NCBI GenBank assembly: GCA_965222345.1
Contig: CBDCTS010000007.1
Span: forward strand, 1,488,001 to 1,552,000
Reading direction: 5' to 3'
Source of the DNA: JADFGZ01 sp965222345
GTDB lineage: Bacteria; Acidobacteriota; Terriglobia; 2-12-FULL-54-10
Length of the DNA: 64,000 bases
Of this stretch, positions 1 to 9,568 are shown one piece after another. Numbering within the stretch: position 1 is the first letter of the stretch; each line of letters opens with the position of its first letter. Position numbers and translations under genes: made by a program. The notes under the pieces are model-generated. The model searched no databases. It was given only the letters and a program-made list of their open reading frames with translations, and had not been told where the DNA came from.

Positions 1-158
1 TTATATATTAATATATTGCTGATTATCTGGCTGCCGTAAACGGTGCTGTCAACTTGAACCGAAACCTGTCTGGCTAGCCGGATGAAAACCCTCCGATCCA
101 GCTATCACGGATACCGATATCCTCGTTGTAGATTCCGATCCGAGAGGCTAAAGAATCT

Positions 159-2060
159 CTACTTTGCCGCTAGGCTGGAGCTGTCTTCCGACCGGGCTAC
201 TTTTATGCCGCTGAGGCTGTCCACGTATTGCTCGATCCCGGCGTAGAGCGCTTCGGCGATCTTCTGCCGGTACTCGCCGGTGCGCAGCAGCTTTTCGTCC
301 TGCGGGTTGCTGAGGAAGGAAATTTCGGCGAGCACGGAGGGCATGTTGGCGCCGATGAGAACGACGAACGGCGCTTTCTTCACACCGCGGTTTTTCATCC
401 GCCGCGTGCCGTTGCCGATATTTTTCCATAACTCCGACTGGACGCGGGCGGCAAACTCTTTCGATTCATCTATCTTGTCCTTGAGCGCGATTTTTTTGAC
501 CAGGTCCTGCAATTGATAGATCGATTCCTGCGAAACCGCGTTTTCCCGCGCGGCCACTTCCAGCGCCTCCGCGTCCGTGGTGAAATTTAAATAGTAGGTT
601 TCAATGCCCCGCGCCCTCCGGTTGCGGCTGGAGTTGGCGTGGATGGAGATGAACAGGTCGGACCGTTTTTCATTCGCGATGGCGGTCCGCGTCTCCAGCG
701 GAACGAAACGGTCGTCCTGTCGCGTGTAGAGCACCTCGCTGCCCAGCCGCTCGACGATGAGCGGACCGAGCCGCTGGGCCACGTCCAGAACCAGCTCTTT
801 TTCTTGCAGGCCGGAGGGGCCGATGGTGCCCGTGTCATGCCCTCCGTGTCCCGGATCGATCGTAATCCTGCCAATCTTCAGCCCCAGCGCGCGAATCAGG
901 GTACGGGAGCCGTCGTCGTTGGGCCGCGCCGTCTGGATGCTTTCCACAACCGGCTCTGCCGCGGCCACAGCGTTGCCGGATGCTCCGGCAGTAGCAGCGG
1001 CGGAAAGCTGTTCCGGTGATCCTGGCTGCCTGTTTTCTCTGCTCCCGGGGCTTTCTTCCCCGTGGATGTCTACGACAAGCCGATAGGGGTTCGGCAACTC
1101 AAAGACGGAATAGTCGCTGATCTCGCCCAAGTCCAGAACCACGCGGGATATACCCACTCGATTTTGGGCCACCCGCACCTGCTTGAGCAGACCGTATTCC
1201 ACCGGGAAGCTCTTGCCGGAAACGGCCGGATCGATTTCTGTATCCTGAAGATCGAAATAGATGCGGTCCGGGTTGCTGAGCCTGCCTATCCGGTACTTCA
1301 CCGCCTCCTCCACGTCAATCACGACGCGGGTGTAATCGGGCGTGGCCCAGTGGCGGATGTTGGTCACCAGCGGATGTCCGCCTGGCCCCTTGCGAGGCTG
1401 GCGCCTGCTGGCGGCAATCCTGGCTTCGGAAGCTGCCCGTTTCCGGGCTGCGATCTCTTCCTTTATTTCACTGGCGGCCTTGCGGGCCTGCTGGGCCAGC
1501 CGGTGCCGGGGATGCTTCTTCAGGTAAAGCTCGAACTGTTGCAGCGCCTCTTCCGGCTGCCCCAACTCCTCCCGGTAAATCCGTCCGATGCTCAAAAGGG
1601 CGTTGTAGCGATAGCGGCTGTGAGGATATTCCCGCAGCAGGTATTCATAGGCTCCGAGGGCGGAGCGGAAGTGCTTGTCGCTTCCGAACTGCCGGGCCAT
1701 CTCCTCATAGGTTTCACCCATCACCGTCAAGCTCTTGGCATTGTTCTGATACGTGGGCGCCGCATGATACACGCGGCGAAAAGCACGGATCACCCGCTCA
1801 TAATCGCTCTGGCTGCGCTTTTCCGCGGGTTTCTTGTTCAGGGCTTCGTGAGCTTTTGTAGCCCGCTGAAAGTAAACCCTGGCTTGCTGTATCTTCTGGG
1901 CCGTAGTGGCCGCGAAACCTGCCGACGGGGCCAGAAAGACCGCCACCAGCAACAAAGCTTGAATGGGGGCTTGAAACGGGACCTGCAACGCGGAACGTCT
2001 CGCGCGGGGGCGATTCCCTCCAAGCTGGCAAGCGCTTCGGATTGAGTTCAGATGAGTCAA
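159..2060 (-). CDS. N-acetylmuramoyl-L-alanine amidase (TPR + AMIN + Amidase_3)
   Basis: Periplasmic zinc amidase that cleaves the amide bond between MurNAc and the peptide stem, used in daughter-cell separation. A hydrophobic signal-like stretch (QALLLVAVFLAPSAGFA) is followed by tetratricopeptide-type helices (about residues 55-205), an AMIN domain (about 235-335) that would target peptidoglycan or septum, and an Amidase_3 domain (about 395-605). Zinc-site signatures are visible: DPGHGGHD, the Glu after GLQEKEL, SIHAN, and the catalytic-region AEISF near residue 577. The frame is open upstream to a TTG at 2153. I place the start at the TTG at 2060, which overlaps the TGA of the upstream transglycosylase. 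TTG at 1988, directly before the signal peptide, is the main alternative. The TPR fusion is unlike the shorter AmiC of enterobacteria. Confidence 0.9.
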   Translation of the reverse strand: MTHLNSIRSACQLGGNRPRARRSALQVPFQAPIQALLLVAVFLAPSAGFAATTAQKIQQARVYFQRATKAHEALNKKPAEKRSQSDYERVIRAFRRVYHAAPTYQNNAKSLTVMGETYEEMARQFGSDKHFRSALGAYEYLLREYPHSRYRYNALLSIGRIYREELGQPEEALQQFELYLKKHPRHRLAQQARKAASEIKEEIAARKRAASEARIAASRRQPRKGPGGHPLVTNIRHWATPDYTRVVIDVEEAVKYRIGRLSNPDRIYFDLQDTEIDPAVSGKSFPVEYGLLKQVRVAQNRVGISRVVLDLGEISDYSVFELPNPYRLVVDIHGEESPGSRENRQPGSPEQLSAAATAGASGNAVAAAEPVVESIQTARPNDDGSRTLIRALGLKIGRITIDPGHGGHDTGTIGPSGLQEKELVLDVAQRLGPLIVERLGSEVLYTRQDDRFVPLETRTAIANEKRSDLFISIHANSSRNRRARGIETYYLNFTTDAEALEVAARENAVSQESIYQLQDLVKKIALKDKIDESKEFAARVQSELWKNIGNGTRRMKNRGVKKAPFVVLIGANMPSVLAEISFLSNPQDEKLLRTGEYRQKIAEALYAGIEQYVDSLSGIKVARSEDSSSLAAK

Positions 2061-2782
2061 GGCGTATCCATATTGCTGAAATGCACGATTCCCCTGCTGT
2101 CCACAAACTTCATGATCTCCGGAGCCTCCCGGTTGTGCCGATCGAGAGGCCAATCGAGAGGGTAGATGCGGGAAATTTTGCGCAGGTAATTCCGCGTCTC
2201 TCGGTAGGGGGGCACTCCGTTGTAGCGGCTGACCGCGTTCTCGCCGGCGTTGTAGGCCGCCAAGGCCAGCTCTAGATCTCCGCCGTACAGGTCGATCAGA
2301 TACCTCAGATACCGGACTCCGCCTTCCAGATTCGCTCGCGGATCAAAGGCGTCCCGGACGCCAAACCTCTGCGCCGTGGCTGGAATCAACTGCATCAATC
2401 CCTGCGCGCCGCGCAAGGACACCGCATAGGGATCGAAGTTGGATTCCACGCGGACGATGGCCCGGACCAGATCAGGGTCAACCTGATGCCGGCTGGCTGA
2501 TTGCTGGATCACGCGGTCCAGGCTTGGCCTGCCTAGTTTTGAACTAAGATTAGGACTATCTGCCGAGCGGGACTGGCTGGCGGAGGAAGCTGCTTTCCTG
2601 GGGGTAGGAGCCACTCGCGCTTGGTTGACAAAGACCACCCGCCCGCTGGAGTCGAGATAGGCCTCGATCGGGTCTGCGGCCTGAGCTGTCGAGACGATGG
2701 CGCATCCCATCCCGACGAGCGCTGCCAGAAAGCCGCCCAGAAACCTACTGCTGTCCTTTTTCCTGGTTTCGTCGAGCGCCAT
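2057..2782 (-). CDS. Lytic murein transglycosylase (SLT domain)
   Basis: Secreted muramidase-like enzyme that cleaves the MurNAc-GlcNAc bond and leaves a 1,6-anhydro end. It has 241 residues: an N-terminal hydrophobic segment (FLAALVGMGCAIVSTAQAA), a DUF4124-like strand region (YLDSSGRVVFVNQA), then the SLT fold with catalytic Glu in VRVESNFDP (about residue 112), GAQGLMQLIPATA and AYNAGENAV. The ATG at 2782 has GGAGGGGAAGG upstream. The stop overlaps the proposed start of the amidase gene, so two peptidoglycan hydrolases appear to be coupled. The C-terminus again carries a DUF4124-like piece (FVDSRGIVHFSN). Confidence 0.93.
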   Translation of the reverse strand: MALDETRKKDSSRFLGGFLAALVGMGCAIVSTAQAADPIEAYLDSSGRVVFVNQARVAPTPRKAASSASQSRSADSPNLSSKLGRPSLDRVIQQSASRHQVDPDLVRAIVRVESNFDPYAVSLRGAQGLMQLIPATAQRFGVRDAFDPRANLEGGVRYLRYLIDLYGGDLELALAAYNAGENAVSRYNGVPPYRETRNYLRKISRIYPLDWPLDRHNREAPEIMKFVDSRGIVHFSNMDTP

Positions 2783-2890
2783 GCGAACCCTTCCCCTCCA
2801 AAAATCTTCCCGGAGTGTTTCATGCGCCCGTCCGTCGGAAGCCGGGACCGCTTTCGCGCCGCTCCTCCAAGGCGCAGGAAACGCCTAAAA

Positions 2891-5653
2891 TTATAGCATC
2901 GCCGCAACAATGTCATACACTTCGTCGAGAACCGAATTGAGGTCTGTTACACTTTTGCCACCGGCCTCCGCGATGTCGGGACGGCCGCCGCCTGTGACGC
3001 CAAGTTTCTGCGCCACGGCCCGCGCAATCTTGCCGGCGTGCAAGCGGGCCGTCAGGTCCTGGGTGAGGGCGGCGGTCAGCGCCACCTTCCCGTCCGAGGC
3101 GGTCGCCAGCACAACCACTCCGGATTGCAGCTTCTGGCGCAGAAAGTCCGCCATAGACCGCATTTGACTGCGGTCCAGAGCCTCCAGGCGCAGCGAGAGA
3201 ACCTTCACTTCCTTGACGGATCGGATACGGTCTTCCATGCCGGAAAGCTGCGACTGAGCTGCCTTCAGCTTCAGCGACTCCACCTGTTTTTTCAGATTCC
3301 GTTCCGATGCGGTCAGCTTCTCCACCGTTTCCACCAAATCAGAGGCCGAACTCTTCAGCACGCTGGCCGCCCGATGTACCATCGAAGTCACGGCCTGAAA
3401 TTGCTCCAGAGCCTTTTCTCCGGTCACCGCCTCCAGCCGGCGGACGCCCGCCGAAATGCTGCCTTCGGCGGTGATCTTGAAGAGGCCGATGTCGCCGGTG
3501 CGGCCGACGTGCGTGCCGCCGCAAAGTTCCTTGCTGAAACCGGGCACGGAAACCACTCGGACCCGGTCCTGGTATTTTTCTCCGAACAGCGCCATGGCTC
3601 CCGTCTCGACTGCCTGCTCCAGCCCCATGGCGTCGGTTTCGACTGCTGAGTTTTTCAGAATCTCGGCGTTGACCAAACGTTCGATCTCCACCAGTTCGCT
3701 CTCTTCGACCGAGGTGAAGTGGGCAAAGTCGAATCGCAGCCGCGACGGCTCCACTACCGACCCGTCCTGCTTCACGTGCGTCCCCAGCACCTCCTGCAGC
3801 GCGGCGTGCAACAGATGCGTTGCCGTGTGATTCCGCATCGTGGCGCAGCGATCCTCGGCCCGGACCACGGCCCTCAGACGGTCTCCCACGCGGAGAGGTG
3901 CGCGGCTTGTGATGCGGTGCGCGATCACCCCGGAGACCGGACTGTAGGTGTCCTCGACCACGGCGACCTCTTTCCCGGTTTCTTGTTCACTTGCCGCCTC
4001 ATGGATCTCCTCAGCGAGCAGCACGCCGGTGTCTCCCACTTGCCCGCCGGATTCCGCGTAAAAAGGAGTGCGATCCAACACCAGCTCCGCGCGAGAGCCC
4101 GCCGGAACCTCTTCAACCATCGTAACCGTCTTAGGTTTGCCGGCTTTCTGCAGCAGGGCCGTCACTACGCAATTCTCGGAGATGGTCTGATGGTAGCCCT
4201 CAAAAGCGGACCGGCCCCTTTGCAGCACCTCTGCATAGGTGGACGAGAGCGTGGCCTTTTCCACGCCACGCCAGCTAGCCCGAGCCCGTTCCCTCTGGCG
4301 TTGCATCTCGTCATGAAATCCCCCCTCATCCACCCGGATGTTCCGCTCGGCAGCGATCTCCTTGATCCAGTCGAGCGGCATCCCGAAAGTGTCATACAAG
4401 CGGAAAATCTTCTCCCCTTGCAGAACGGGGCTGCCTTGCGAAGACTTTGCCGCCTCCTTGACGACCTTTTCAAACTCCTGCAAGGCCACCGTCATGGTAC
4501 GCGCGAAGCGCTGCTCTTCGGATTTGACCACTGCCGCAACCCGGTCCTTGGTCTCTGCCAGTTCGGGATAAGCGTCCGACGCCAGCTCGGCGACCCGCCC
4601 CGTGAGGGAATATAAGAACGGCTGATCCAGGCCCAGCAGACGCCCGTGGCGGGCGGCGCGGCGAAGAATCTTCCGCAGCACGTATCCGCGCCCTTCGTTG
4701 GCCGGATGCACTCCGTCGTGAACCAGAAACGCCGCTGCCCGGCTGTGGTCGGCCAGTATTTTCAGAGAGACGTCTTTTGCGGGGTTTACGCCGTAGGTTG
4801 TCTTTGTCTGCAAGGCAGCCTCTTCGATCAAGGGGTAGAGTAAATCCGTCTCGAAGTTGCTTCCTTTCTCTTGAATGACCGCAGCCATGCGCTCCAGGCC
4901 CATTCCGGTGTCAATCGAAGGACTGGGCAGCGGTGCGAGCGTGCCTGCGGCGTGCCGGTTGAACTGCATGAAAACCAAATTCCATATCTCGGTGTACCGC
5001 CCGCATTCGCACGGAAAGGCGCAGTCGGAGTGCTGCTCGCTGGCATCCGGGCCCAGGTCATAGTGAATCTCTGAACAAGGCCCGCACGGGCCGGTCTCGC
5101 CCATCTGCCAGAAGTTGGCATCCATGCCGAGGTGCTTGATACGGTCAGAGGGTACGCCTACTTCCGTCCAAAGTTTGGCGGCCTCGTCGTCCGGGGCGAG
5201 TTCGGCGAAAGAGTTGCCGGGCGCGGTCCTGCCCGGCTCTTGGGATAGTTCGAGGATTCCCCCGCCAAACACCGTGACGTAGAGTCGCTGCTTTGGCAGC
5301 CCGTACTCCTTGGTAATCAACTCCCAGGCGTACTCGATGGCTTCTTTCTTGAAGTAGTCCCCGAAGGAGAAGTTGCCGAGCATCTCGAAAAAGGTGTGAT
5401 GGTGGCGGGTGCGGCCCACGTTTTCGAAGTCGTTGTGTTTCCCCCCGGCGCGCAGGCATTTCTGAGAAGAGACGGCGCGTGCGTAATCCCGCTGTTCGAG
5501 GCCCAGGAAAGTCTCCTTAAACTGGTTCATACCGGCGTTGGTGAACAGCAGTGTGGGATCGTTCATAGGCACGAGCGGGGAGCTGCGGACGATGCGATGC
5601 CCGCGCGCGGCAAAATAATCCAGGAATTTTTTGCGTATCTCGCTACCCGTCAA
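2891..5653 (-). CDS. alaS: Alanyl-tRNA synthetase
   Basis: Class II synthetase that charges tRNA-Ala and edits mischarged Ser/Gly. It is 920 residues from the TTG at 5653, normal for the family. The N-terminal catalytic core begins FLDYFAARGHRIVRSSPLVP and carries the HHHTFFEMLGNFSFGDYF motif. The editing domain has the zinc-type motifs NHTATHLLH and LCGGTHVGRTGDIGLF, and the C-terminal oligomerisation/DHHA1 region ends in GGGRPDIAEAGGKS. The frame stays open to a GTG at 5761, but family members start close to TGSEIRKKFLDYF. The TTG at 5653 sits 7 nt after GAGG and overlaps the end of recX, so I chose it. Confidence 0.95.
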   Translation of the reverse strand: MTGSEIRKKFLDYFAARGHRIVRSSPLVPMNDPTLLFTNAGMNQFKETFLGLEQRDYARAVSSQKCLRAGGKHNDFENVGRTRHHHTFFEMLGNFSFGDYFKKEAIEYAWELITKEYGLPKQRLYVTVFGGGILELSQEPGRTAPGNSFAELAPDDEAAKLWTEVGVPSDRIKHLGMDANFWQMGETGPCGPCSEIHYDLGPDASEQHSDCAFPCECGRYTEIWNLVFMQFNRHAAGTLAPLPSPSIDTGMGLERMAAVIQEKGSNFETDLLYPLIEEAALQTKTTYGVNPAKDVSLKILADHSRAAAFLVHDGVHPANEGRGYVLRKILRRAARHGRLLGLDQPFLYSLTGRVAELASDAYPELAETKDRVAAVVKSEEQRFARTMTVALQEFEKVVKEAAKSSQGSPVLQGEKIFRLYDTFGMPLDWIKEIAAERNIRVDEGGFHDEMQRQRERARASWRGVEKATLSSTYAEVLQRGRSAFEGYHQTISENCVVTALLQKAGKPKTVTMVEEVPAGSRAELVLDRTPFYAESGGQVGDTGVLLAEEIHEAASEQETGKEVAVVEDTYSPVSGVIAHRITSRAPLRVGDRLRAVVRAEDRCATMRNHTATHLLHAALQEVLGTHVKQDGSVVEPSRLRFDFAHFTSVEESELVEIERLVNAEILKNSAVETDAMGLEQAVETGAMALFGEKYQDRVRVVSVPGFSKELCGGTHVGRTGDIGLFKITAEGSISAGVRRLEAVTGEKALEQFQAVTSMVHRAASVLKSSASDLVETVEKLTASERNLKKQVESLKLKAAQSQLSGMEDRIRSVKEVKVLSLRLEALDRSQMRSMADFLRQKLQSGVVVLATASDGKVALTAALTQDLTARLHAGKIARAVAQKLGVTGGGRPDIAEAGGKSVTDLNSVLDEVYDIVAAML

Positions 5654-6260
5654 TTTCAGCCTCTGTTTCGGGAAGCTCCGAAAGGGAATCGAGCATCTCG
5701 TCCCACTCAGCCGAGTCCCGCTCTGCGCGGCCTGCCGGACGCCCTTTCGAGAGCGTGACACGAAGCATCCTTTTCAACTCGCGAACAATTGTGTCAGATG
5801 CAAAACCGGCCCGCAAGAGCCGCCGGTGCAGGGAAACCAACGCAGAAGGCCTGGAAAACGGCCGCGAAGGACGCAGCTTGCGCGCGATATGGCGGCGCAA
5901 CAGCCCGGCTTCGTCCACTTCTTGAAACCCGCCCTCGACTGCCTTCCGGACGATCTCCGGAGCTACTCCCCGGCGCTCCAAATCCTGACGCACCCGCCGG
6001 GGGCCTTGCAGCTCATTTTCGATACGAGTGGAGACGAACCAGCGCGCAAAGCGGGCGTCGTCGAGATAGCCGTTTTCGCGAAGCCGCCGGATAACGGCCT
6101 CAATCTGGTTCTTGCTCGCTTGGCGTTTTTCCAGCAGCAGCCGAACCTCGGCGGTGGAGCGCCCCCTGCGCGCCAGCGCCTTCACGGCTGCTTCATAGAA
6201 GGCTTCTCCACGCCTTGGCTTTTCGATCGATTTCTTGGAGGAAACTTTCTTTTCCCTCAA
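5643..6260 (-). CDS. recX: Regulatory protein RecX
   Basis: Three-helix-repeat protein that modulates RecA filaments. Of 205 residues, the diagnostic first repeat reads ALARRGRSTAEVRLLLEKR, followed by VIRRLRENGYLDDARFARWF and GPRRVRQDLERRGVAPEIV. The start is uncertain: the TTG at 6260 overlaps the upstream GrpB-family gene by 68 bp, while a GTG at 6185 would remove the overlap but trim the N-terminus. No recA lies in the window, so recX is separated from its usual partner and is instead coupled to alaS, an arrangement (recX-alaS) known from other bacteria. Confidence 0.85.
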   Translation of the reverse strand: MREKKVSSKKSIEKPRRGEAFYEAAVKALARRGRSTAEVRLLLEKRQASKNQIEAVIRRLRENGYLDDARFARWFVSTRIENELQGPRRVRQDLERRGVAPEIVRKAVEGGFQEVDEAGLLRRHIARKLRPSRPFSRPSALVSLHRRLLRAGFASDTIVRELKRMLRVTLSKGRPAGRAERDSAEWDEMLDSLSELPETEAEIDG

Positions 6261-6714
6261 TATAGCTCTCGATATCGTCCGGAAACATCCCCGCCAACTC
6301 CTCTTTCAAGTGACCATAGGCTTGTGCTTCTTTAAGGTGAGCGATCAGATAATCGCGGAAGCTGAGATGTCGTAAGATTTCGGGATTCCCGGCTTGAAAT
6401 ACATGAACGTGGTGGGTTCGCACAGAGTCGCGGCCTTTGATGAAAAATCTTCTTCCAGAAATGCCAAATTCCCCCTTGGGCTGGTAACCAAGTCGCATCA
6501 TTTTTTCGTTGAAGCCGTCTATTTTGGCAATGTGATGTACTGCAACCAGTATGTCAATGATCGGCTTGGCACTCATGTCCGGAATAGCCGTGCTTCCTAT
6601 ATGGTGAATGGCTAACACTTCCTCACCCAAAATTGCGGCAAGCTTACCGGCTTCCGACTGGAAAAGCATTGGCCAATTGGGATTATGCGGAACAACTTCG
6701 ACTTTTCTGGCCAT
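6193..6714 (-). CDS. GrpB family protein (UPF0157)
   Basis: 173-residue member of the GrpB/UPF0157 nucleotidyltransferase-like family, whose biochemical role is poorly defined. Visible signatures are VVPHNPNWPMLFQSEA near the N-terminus, IHHIGSTAIPDMSAKPIIDI (GS...DhD-like nucleotidyltransferase motif) and FRDYLIAHLKEAQAYGHLK. ATG start at 6714. Its 3' end overlaps recX, suggesting one transcript with recX and alaS. Confidence 0.88.
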   Translation of the reverse strand: MARKVEVVPHNPNWPMLFQSEAGKLAAILGEEVLAIHHIGSTAIPDMSAKPIIDILVAVHHIAKIDGFNEKMMRLGYQPKGEFGISGRRFFIKGRDSVRTHHVHVFQAGNPEILRHLSFRDYLIAHLKEAQAYGHLKEELAGMFPDDIESYIEGKESFLQEIDRKAKAWRSLL

Positions 6715-7144
6715 AACCTAACTGACCTGAGTTGGACTTGATAATACCATTTTAACAATTAGTGCAGAATGGAGTGTCTGGCGATTCCGAAAATTAATCA
6801 ATGCCACGAGCCTAAGCGAACGATTTGCGGCGGAAGCTTCTGGAGGTGCATGAACAGGGCCGAGGGGACCCACCTCCCAAGGGATAGGCAGCCGGCGACA
6901 GGGCTGCCGACAGTCCCCAAACCCTTTAGCCCAACCGTCGAAATTGCATTTCCTGCAAGAATGTAGAGTTGTCTGAAAAAGCTGGTTGGAAGCCGGGGCG
7001 ACGCGCTCGCAGGACCCTGAAAGAACCACTCGGAGCCCCCGGAAAGCAAAACTGCGCTGGAAGGGTTCAGTTGGAGGCTGATGGGTGTACACTAATTGCC
7101 ACCTGAAGGTCAAAAAACTGATTCCGGTAGAAAGGAACAGACCG
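6715..7144. other. Intergenic region between divergent genes
   Basis: 430 bp between the minus-strand GrpB gene and the plus-strand diiron gene. No convincing gene is seen: the overlapping open frames on both strands lack recognisable protein features. One short inverted repeat is present (GGCAGCC at 6887-6893 and GGCTGCC at 6902-6908). Promoters for both directions should lie here, but I cannot place them. Confidence 0.5.
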
Positions 7145-7936
7145 ATGAGCACACTCCGCATTACGTTGAAAGACCCTTCCCTTTTTAGTGATCCCTTCGG
7201 CTTGACGTGGCCCAAGTACATTGCCATGCAAGCCCGCGATAAGGAACATTATGAAAAGGAAAAGGCGAAACTGCCGCCCGAGGCATTGGAATTAAAGTCG
7301 GCCGACCCGAAGTATTTGGACCAGGTAAAACGCGAACAGTTCCTCGATAACTACTTCGGGGAATGGAGCGCCACCAAATATCTGGCAACTGTGGTTAAGA
7401 ACTCACCCTACGAGGAACTGAAGCAGGCGGCTCTGTTCCAGGCGATGGACGAGCAGCGGCACATGGAAATGGATCGCAATATTTTGCGGCTTTCAGGTGT
7501 CCCCGAAAGCGAATGGTTCGGGCGATGGCAAGAGGCAAAAACCACTTTTCGATTCTTTCAACATGTCCTGTCGCTGGAGGACCCGATCGAGATCATGATC
7601 AAAGCCAATTTCGTTAATGAGACCGGAGTGGCGAATGCTACTTTTGGTACCCTGGCCGAATGGGCGCGGCGCAAGGGAGACCCTTTGAGCGCGGTCAACC
7701 ATGAGGCGAGGATGCGGGATGAGTCGCGGCACAGCAAAGTAGGCTGGGTCCTGGCCTGGGCGCTGATCGAGGACGACGGAAAGAACCTGGCGGTCATCCA
7801 AGAGTGGCAGGATGAGGCTCTGGAGCTCTGGTATGATGTGGCCAAAGGCGGGGAGCGGAAGGGCTGGTGGGAAGACTATCTGGCAAACTACTATCGAGTT
7901 GCTCTTCCGTTGGGATTGAAACGCACGGCTGCCTGA
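7145..7936 (+). CDS. Ferritin-like diiron protein, putative oxygenase
   Basis: 263-residue all-helical protein with two ExxH metal motifs spaced as in four-helix-bundle diiron enzymes (ribonucleotide reductase R2, bacterial multicomponent monooxygenases): EQRH in FQAMDEQRHMEMD and ESRH in RMRDESRHSKVGW. Further candidate ligands are Glu in NYFGEWSATKY and in FVNETGVANATF. I infer iron-dependent oxygen chemistry; the substrate is unknown and no reductase subunit is adjacent. ATG at 7145 follows AAAGGA; an upstream in-frame start at 7085 is less likely. The next genes (ligase, SDR) run in the same direction and may form a pathway with it. Confidence 0.8.
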   Translation: MSTLRITLKDPSLFSDPFGLTWPKYIAMQARDKEHYEKEKAKLPPEALELKSADPKYLDQVKREQFLDNYFGEWSATKYLATVVKNSPYEELKQAALFQAMDEQRHMEMDRNILRLSGVPESEWFGRWQEAKTTFRFFQHVLSLEDPIEIMIKANFVNETGVANATFGTLAEWARRKGDPLSAVNHEARMRDESRHSKVGWVLAWALIEDDGKNLAVIQEWQDEALELWYDVAKGGERKGWWEDYLANYYRVALPLGLKRTAA

Positions 7937-8108
7937 CGGTTCGCGCAGGTCGTCTTTCGTTGATCTCCGCACGGTGGGGAGCGGCCAGCCAGCTTGAGCA
8001 TTCCGGCAAGAAACCTTTCGAAAACTGCAGCGCCGCCGATTTTTTGGCGCTCCCTGTCACCCGCTGCTCAGTTGAGCAATGGGAGCGCTCTGAGGGAGGA
8101 ACCTGGAA

Positions 8109-9530
8109 GTGGCCGATCTAAGGGAAAAGTGGCGAAAAATCATAGAGAGGTATCGGTTGCACCCGCGTGAGCCGGCCAACGAGAGATACTGGTGTCCGGA
8201 GCTGGAAACCTGTTCTCGGGAAGAGCTGAAGGAGATCGAAAGTGAAAAGCTGCGCGTGCTGGTAGAATACATGCACGAGTACAGCCCCTTCTATCGTGAG
8301 AAGTTCCGTCGCGCCAAGCTGAAGCCCTCCGATATCCGTTCGCTGGAGGACCTGCCGAAAGTTCCTCTCACCACCACGCGAGAGATGGCGGAAGATGTTC
8401 TGGCGCATCCGCCCTGGGGGACCTACACGCCGGTGGATGAGGCGATGTGGGCTCATCGCGGCTGGATGGTATTCGCCACGTCGGGCAGCACGGCTGTTCC
8501 GCGCCCCTTCCGTTACACCACCCATGATCGGGAGCAATGGGCCTGGAACGATGCGCGGGCGTTGTGGGCACAGGGAGCAAGGCCAGGAGATAGCGCCTTT
8601 TTAGCTTTTGGCTATGGCCCTCACGTCTTTTTATGGGGGATCCATTACGCGTTGAACTTGATGAGCATCCCCGTTCTCTCCGGCGGCGGAATGGATAGCA
8701 AGCGCCGGGCCTATATGATCGACACTTTTCGTCCCACAATTTTGGGAGCCACTCCCTCCTATGCGCTGTATCTGGGACGCACGATGCAGGAGCTAGGCTA
8801 TGATCCCCGACAGAGTTCCGTGCGCCTGATTGTGACCGGGGGCGAGCCGGGAGCCTGTATTCCGGCGACGAAGGCCAGGATAGAAGGTTTATGGGGAGCC
8901 AGGCTGGTGGAATTTTACGGATGTACGGAAGCCTCTCCGACTGCGGGTGGATACACTTGTCGGGAAGAAAGTGAACAGCAGGACCACGCCATGAATCCTC
9001 ATCTGATGGAAGACATCCAGATTTGGGAGGTGGTGGACCCGGTAACCTACGAGCCGCTTCCTTTAGGCAAGAGAGGACTGACAGTGGTGACGAATCTGTT
9101 TTCGGAAGGCTCCCCCCAAATCCGCTTTCTCATCGGCGATTATGCCGTCCTCACCGAGGAGCCCTGCCTCTGTGGCCGTCGGCAGGTGCGCGCCCAGGGC
9201 GGTTTCTTCGGCCGCGCGGACGATATGCTGAAGGTGCGGGGGGTGGCGATCTTCCCGAGTGCTGTGGAGGCTCTCCTTCGAGGCATCCCAGAGCTGGGGG
9301 ATGAGTTCCAGATCGTGGTTTCGAGCGAGGCTGCTTTGGATGTATTGACCCTCGTGGTCGAGGCGAGACCGGAGGTGACCGAAGCCGCCTATTCCCGGAT
9401 TCAAGCAGAAATAAAAAGCGAAATTAGCTCTAAACTGGGCATCAAACCTGTTGTCCGGGTGGTCCCTTCCAGGACCTTGCCTCGGACGGAATTCAAAGCA
9501 AAAAGGGTTCAGGACACCCGTCAACTCTGA
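8109..9530 (+). CDS. Phenylacetate-CoA ligase-like AMP-forming ligase (PaaK family)
   Basis: 473-residue member of the adenylate-forming superfamily, probably activating a carboxylic acid (often aryl) as acyl-AMP and then acyl-CoA. The PaaK-type start (LVEYMHEYSPFYREKFRRA) is followed by the ATP-binding loop FATSGSTAVPRPFRYT, the adenine motif EFYGCTEASPTAGGYTC, a cysteine pair (CLCGRR) and the hinge GRADDMLKVRGVAIFPSAVE. GTG start at 8109 with GGAGGA about 10 nt upstream. The actual substrate is not predictable from sequence. It lies between the diiron protein and an SDR. Confidence 0.87.
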   Translation: MADLREKWRKIIERYRLHPREPANERYWCPELETCSREELKEIESEKLRVLVEYMHEYSPFYREKFRRAKLKPSDIRSLEDLPKVPLTTTREMAEDVLAHPPWGTYTPVDEAMWAHRGWMVFATSGSTAVPRPFRYTTHDREQWAWNDARALWAQGARPGDSAFLAFGYGPHVFLWGIHYALNLMSIPVLSGGGMDSKRRAYMIDTFRPTILGATPSYALYLGRTMQELGYDPRQSSVRLIVTGGEPGACIPATKARIEGLWGARLVEFYGCTEASPTAGGYTCREESEQQDHAMNPHLMEDIQIWEVVDPVTYEPLPLGKRGLTVVTNLFSEGSPQIRFLIGDYAVLTEEPCLCGRRQVRAQGGFFGRADDMLKVRGVAIFPSAVEALLRGIPELGDEFQIVVSSEAALDVLTLVVEARPEVTEAAYSRIQAEIKSEISSKLGIKPVVRVVPSRTLPRTEFKAKRVQDTRQL

Positions 9531-9568
9531 CGAGAAGCGGGGTTCAGGCAGCGTTCGAGGGCAGGCGG

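Noticed and set aside
1062..2045. Long plus-strand open frame of 327 codons
   Set aside because: It lies entirely opposite the amidase gene, has no domain and mirrors its codons; a shadow frame.
6718..7227. Minus-strand open frame of 169 codons in the GrpB/diiron gap
   Set aside because: Cysteine/serine-scattered text without motif and overlapping the diiron gene start; not protein-like.
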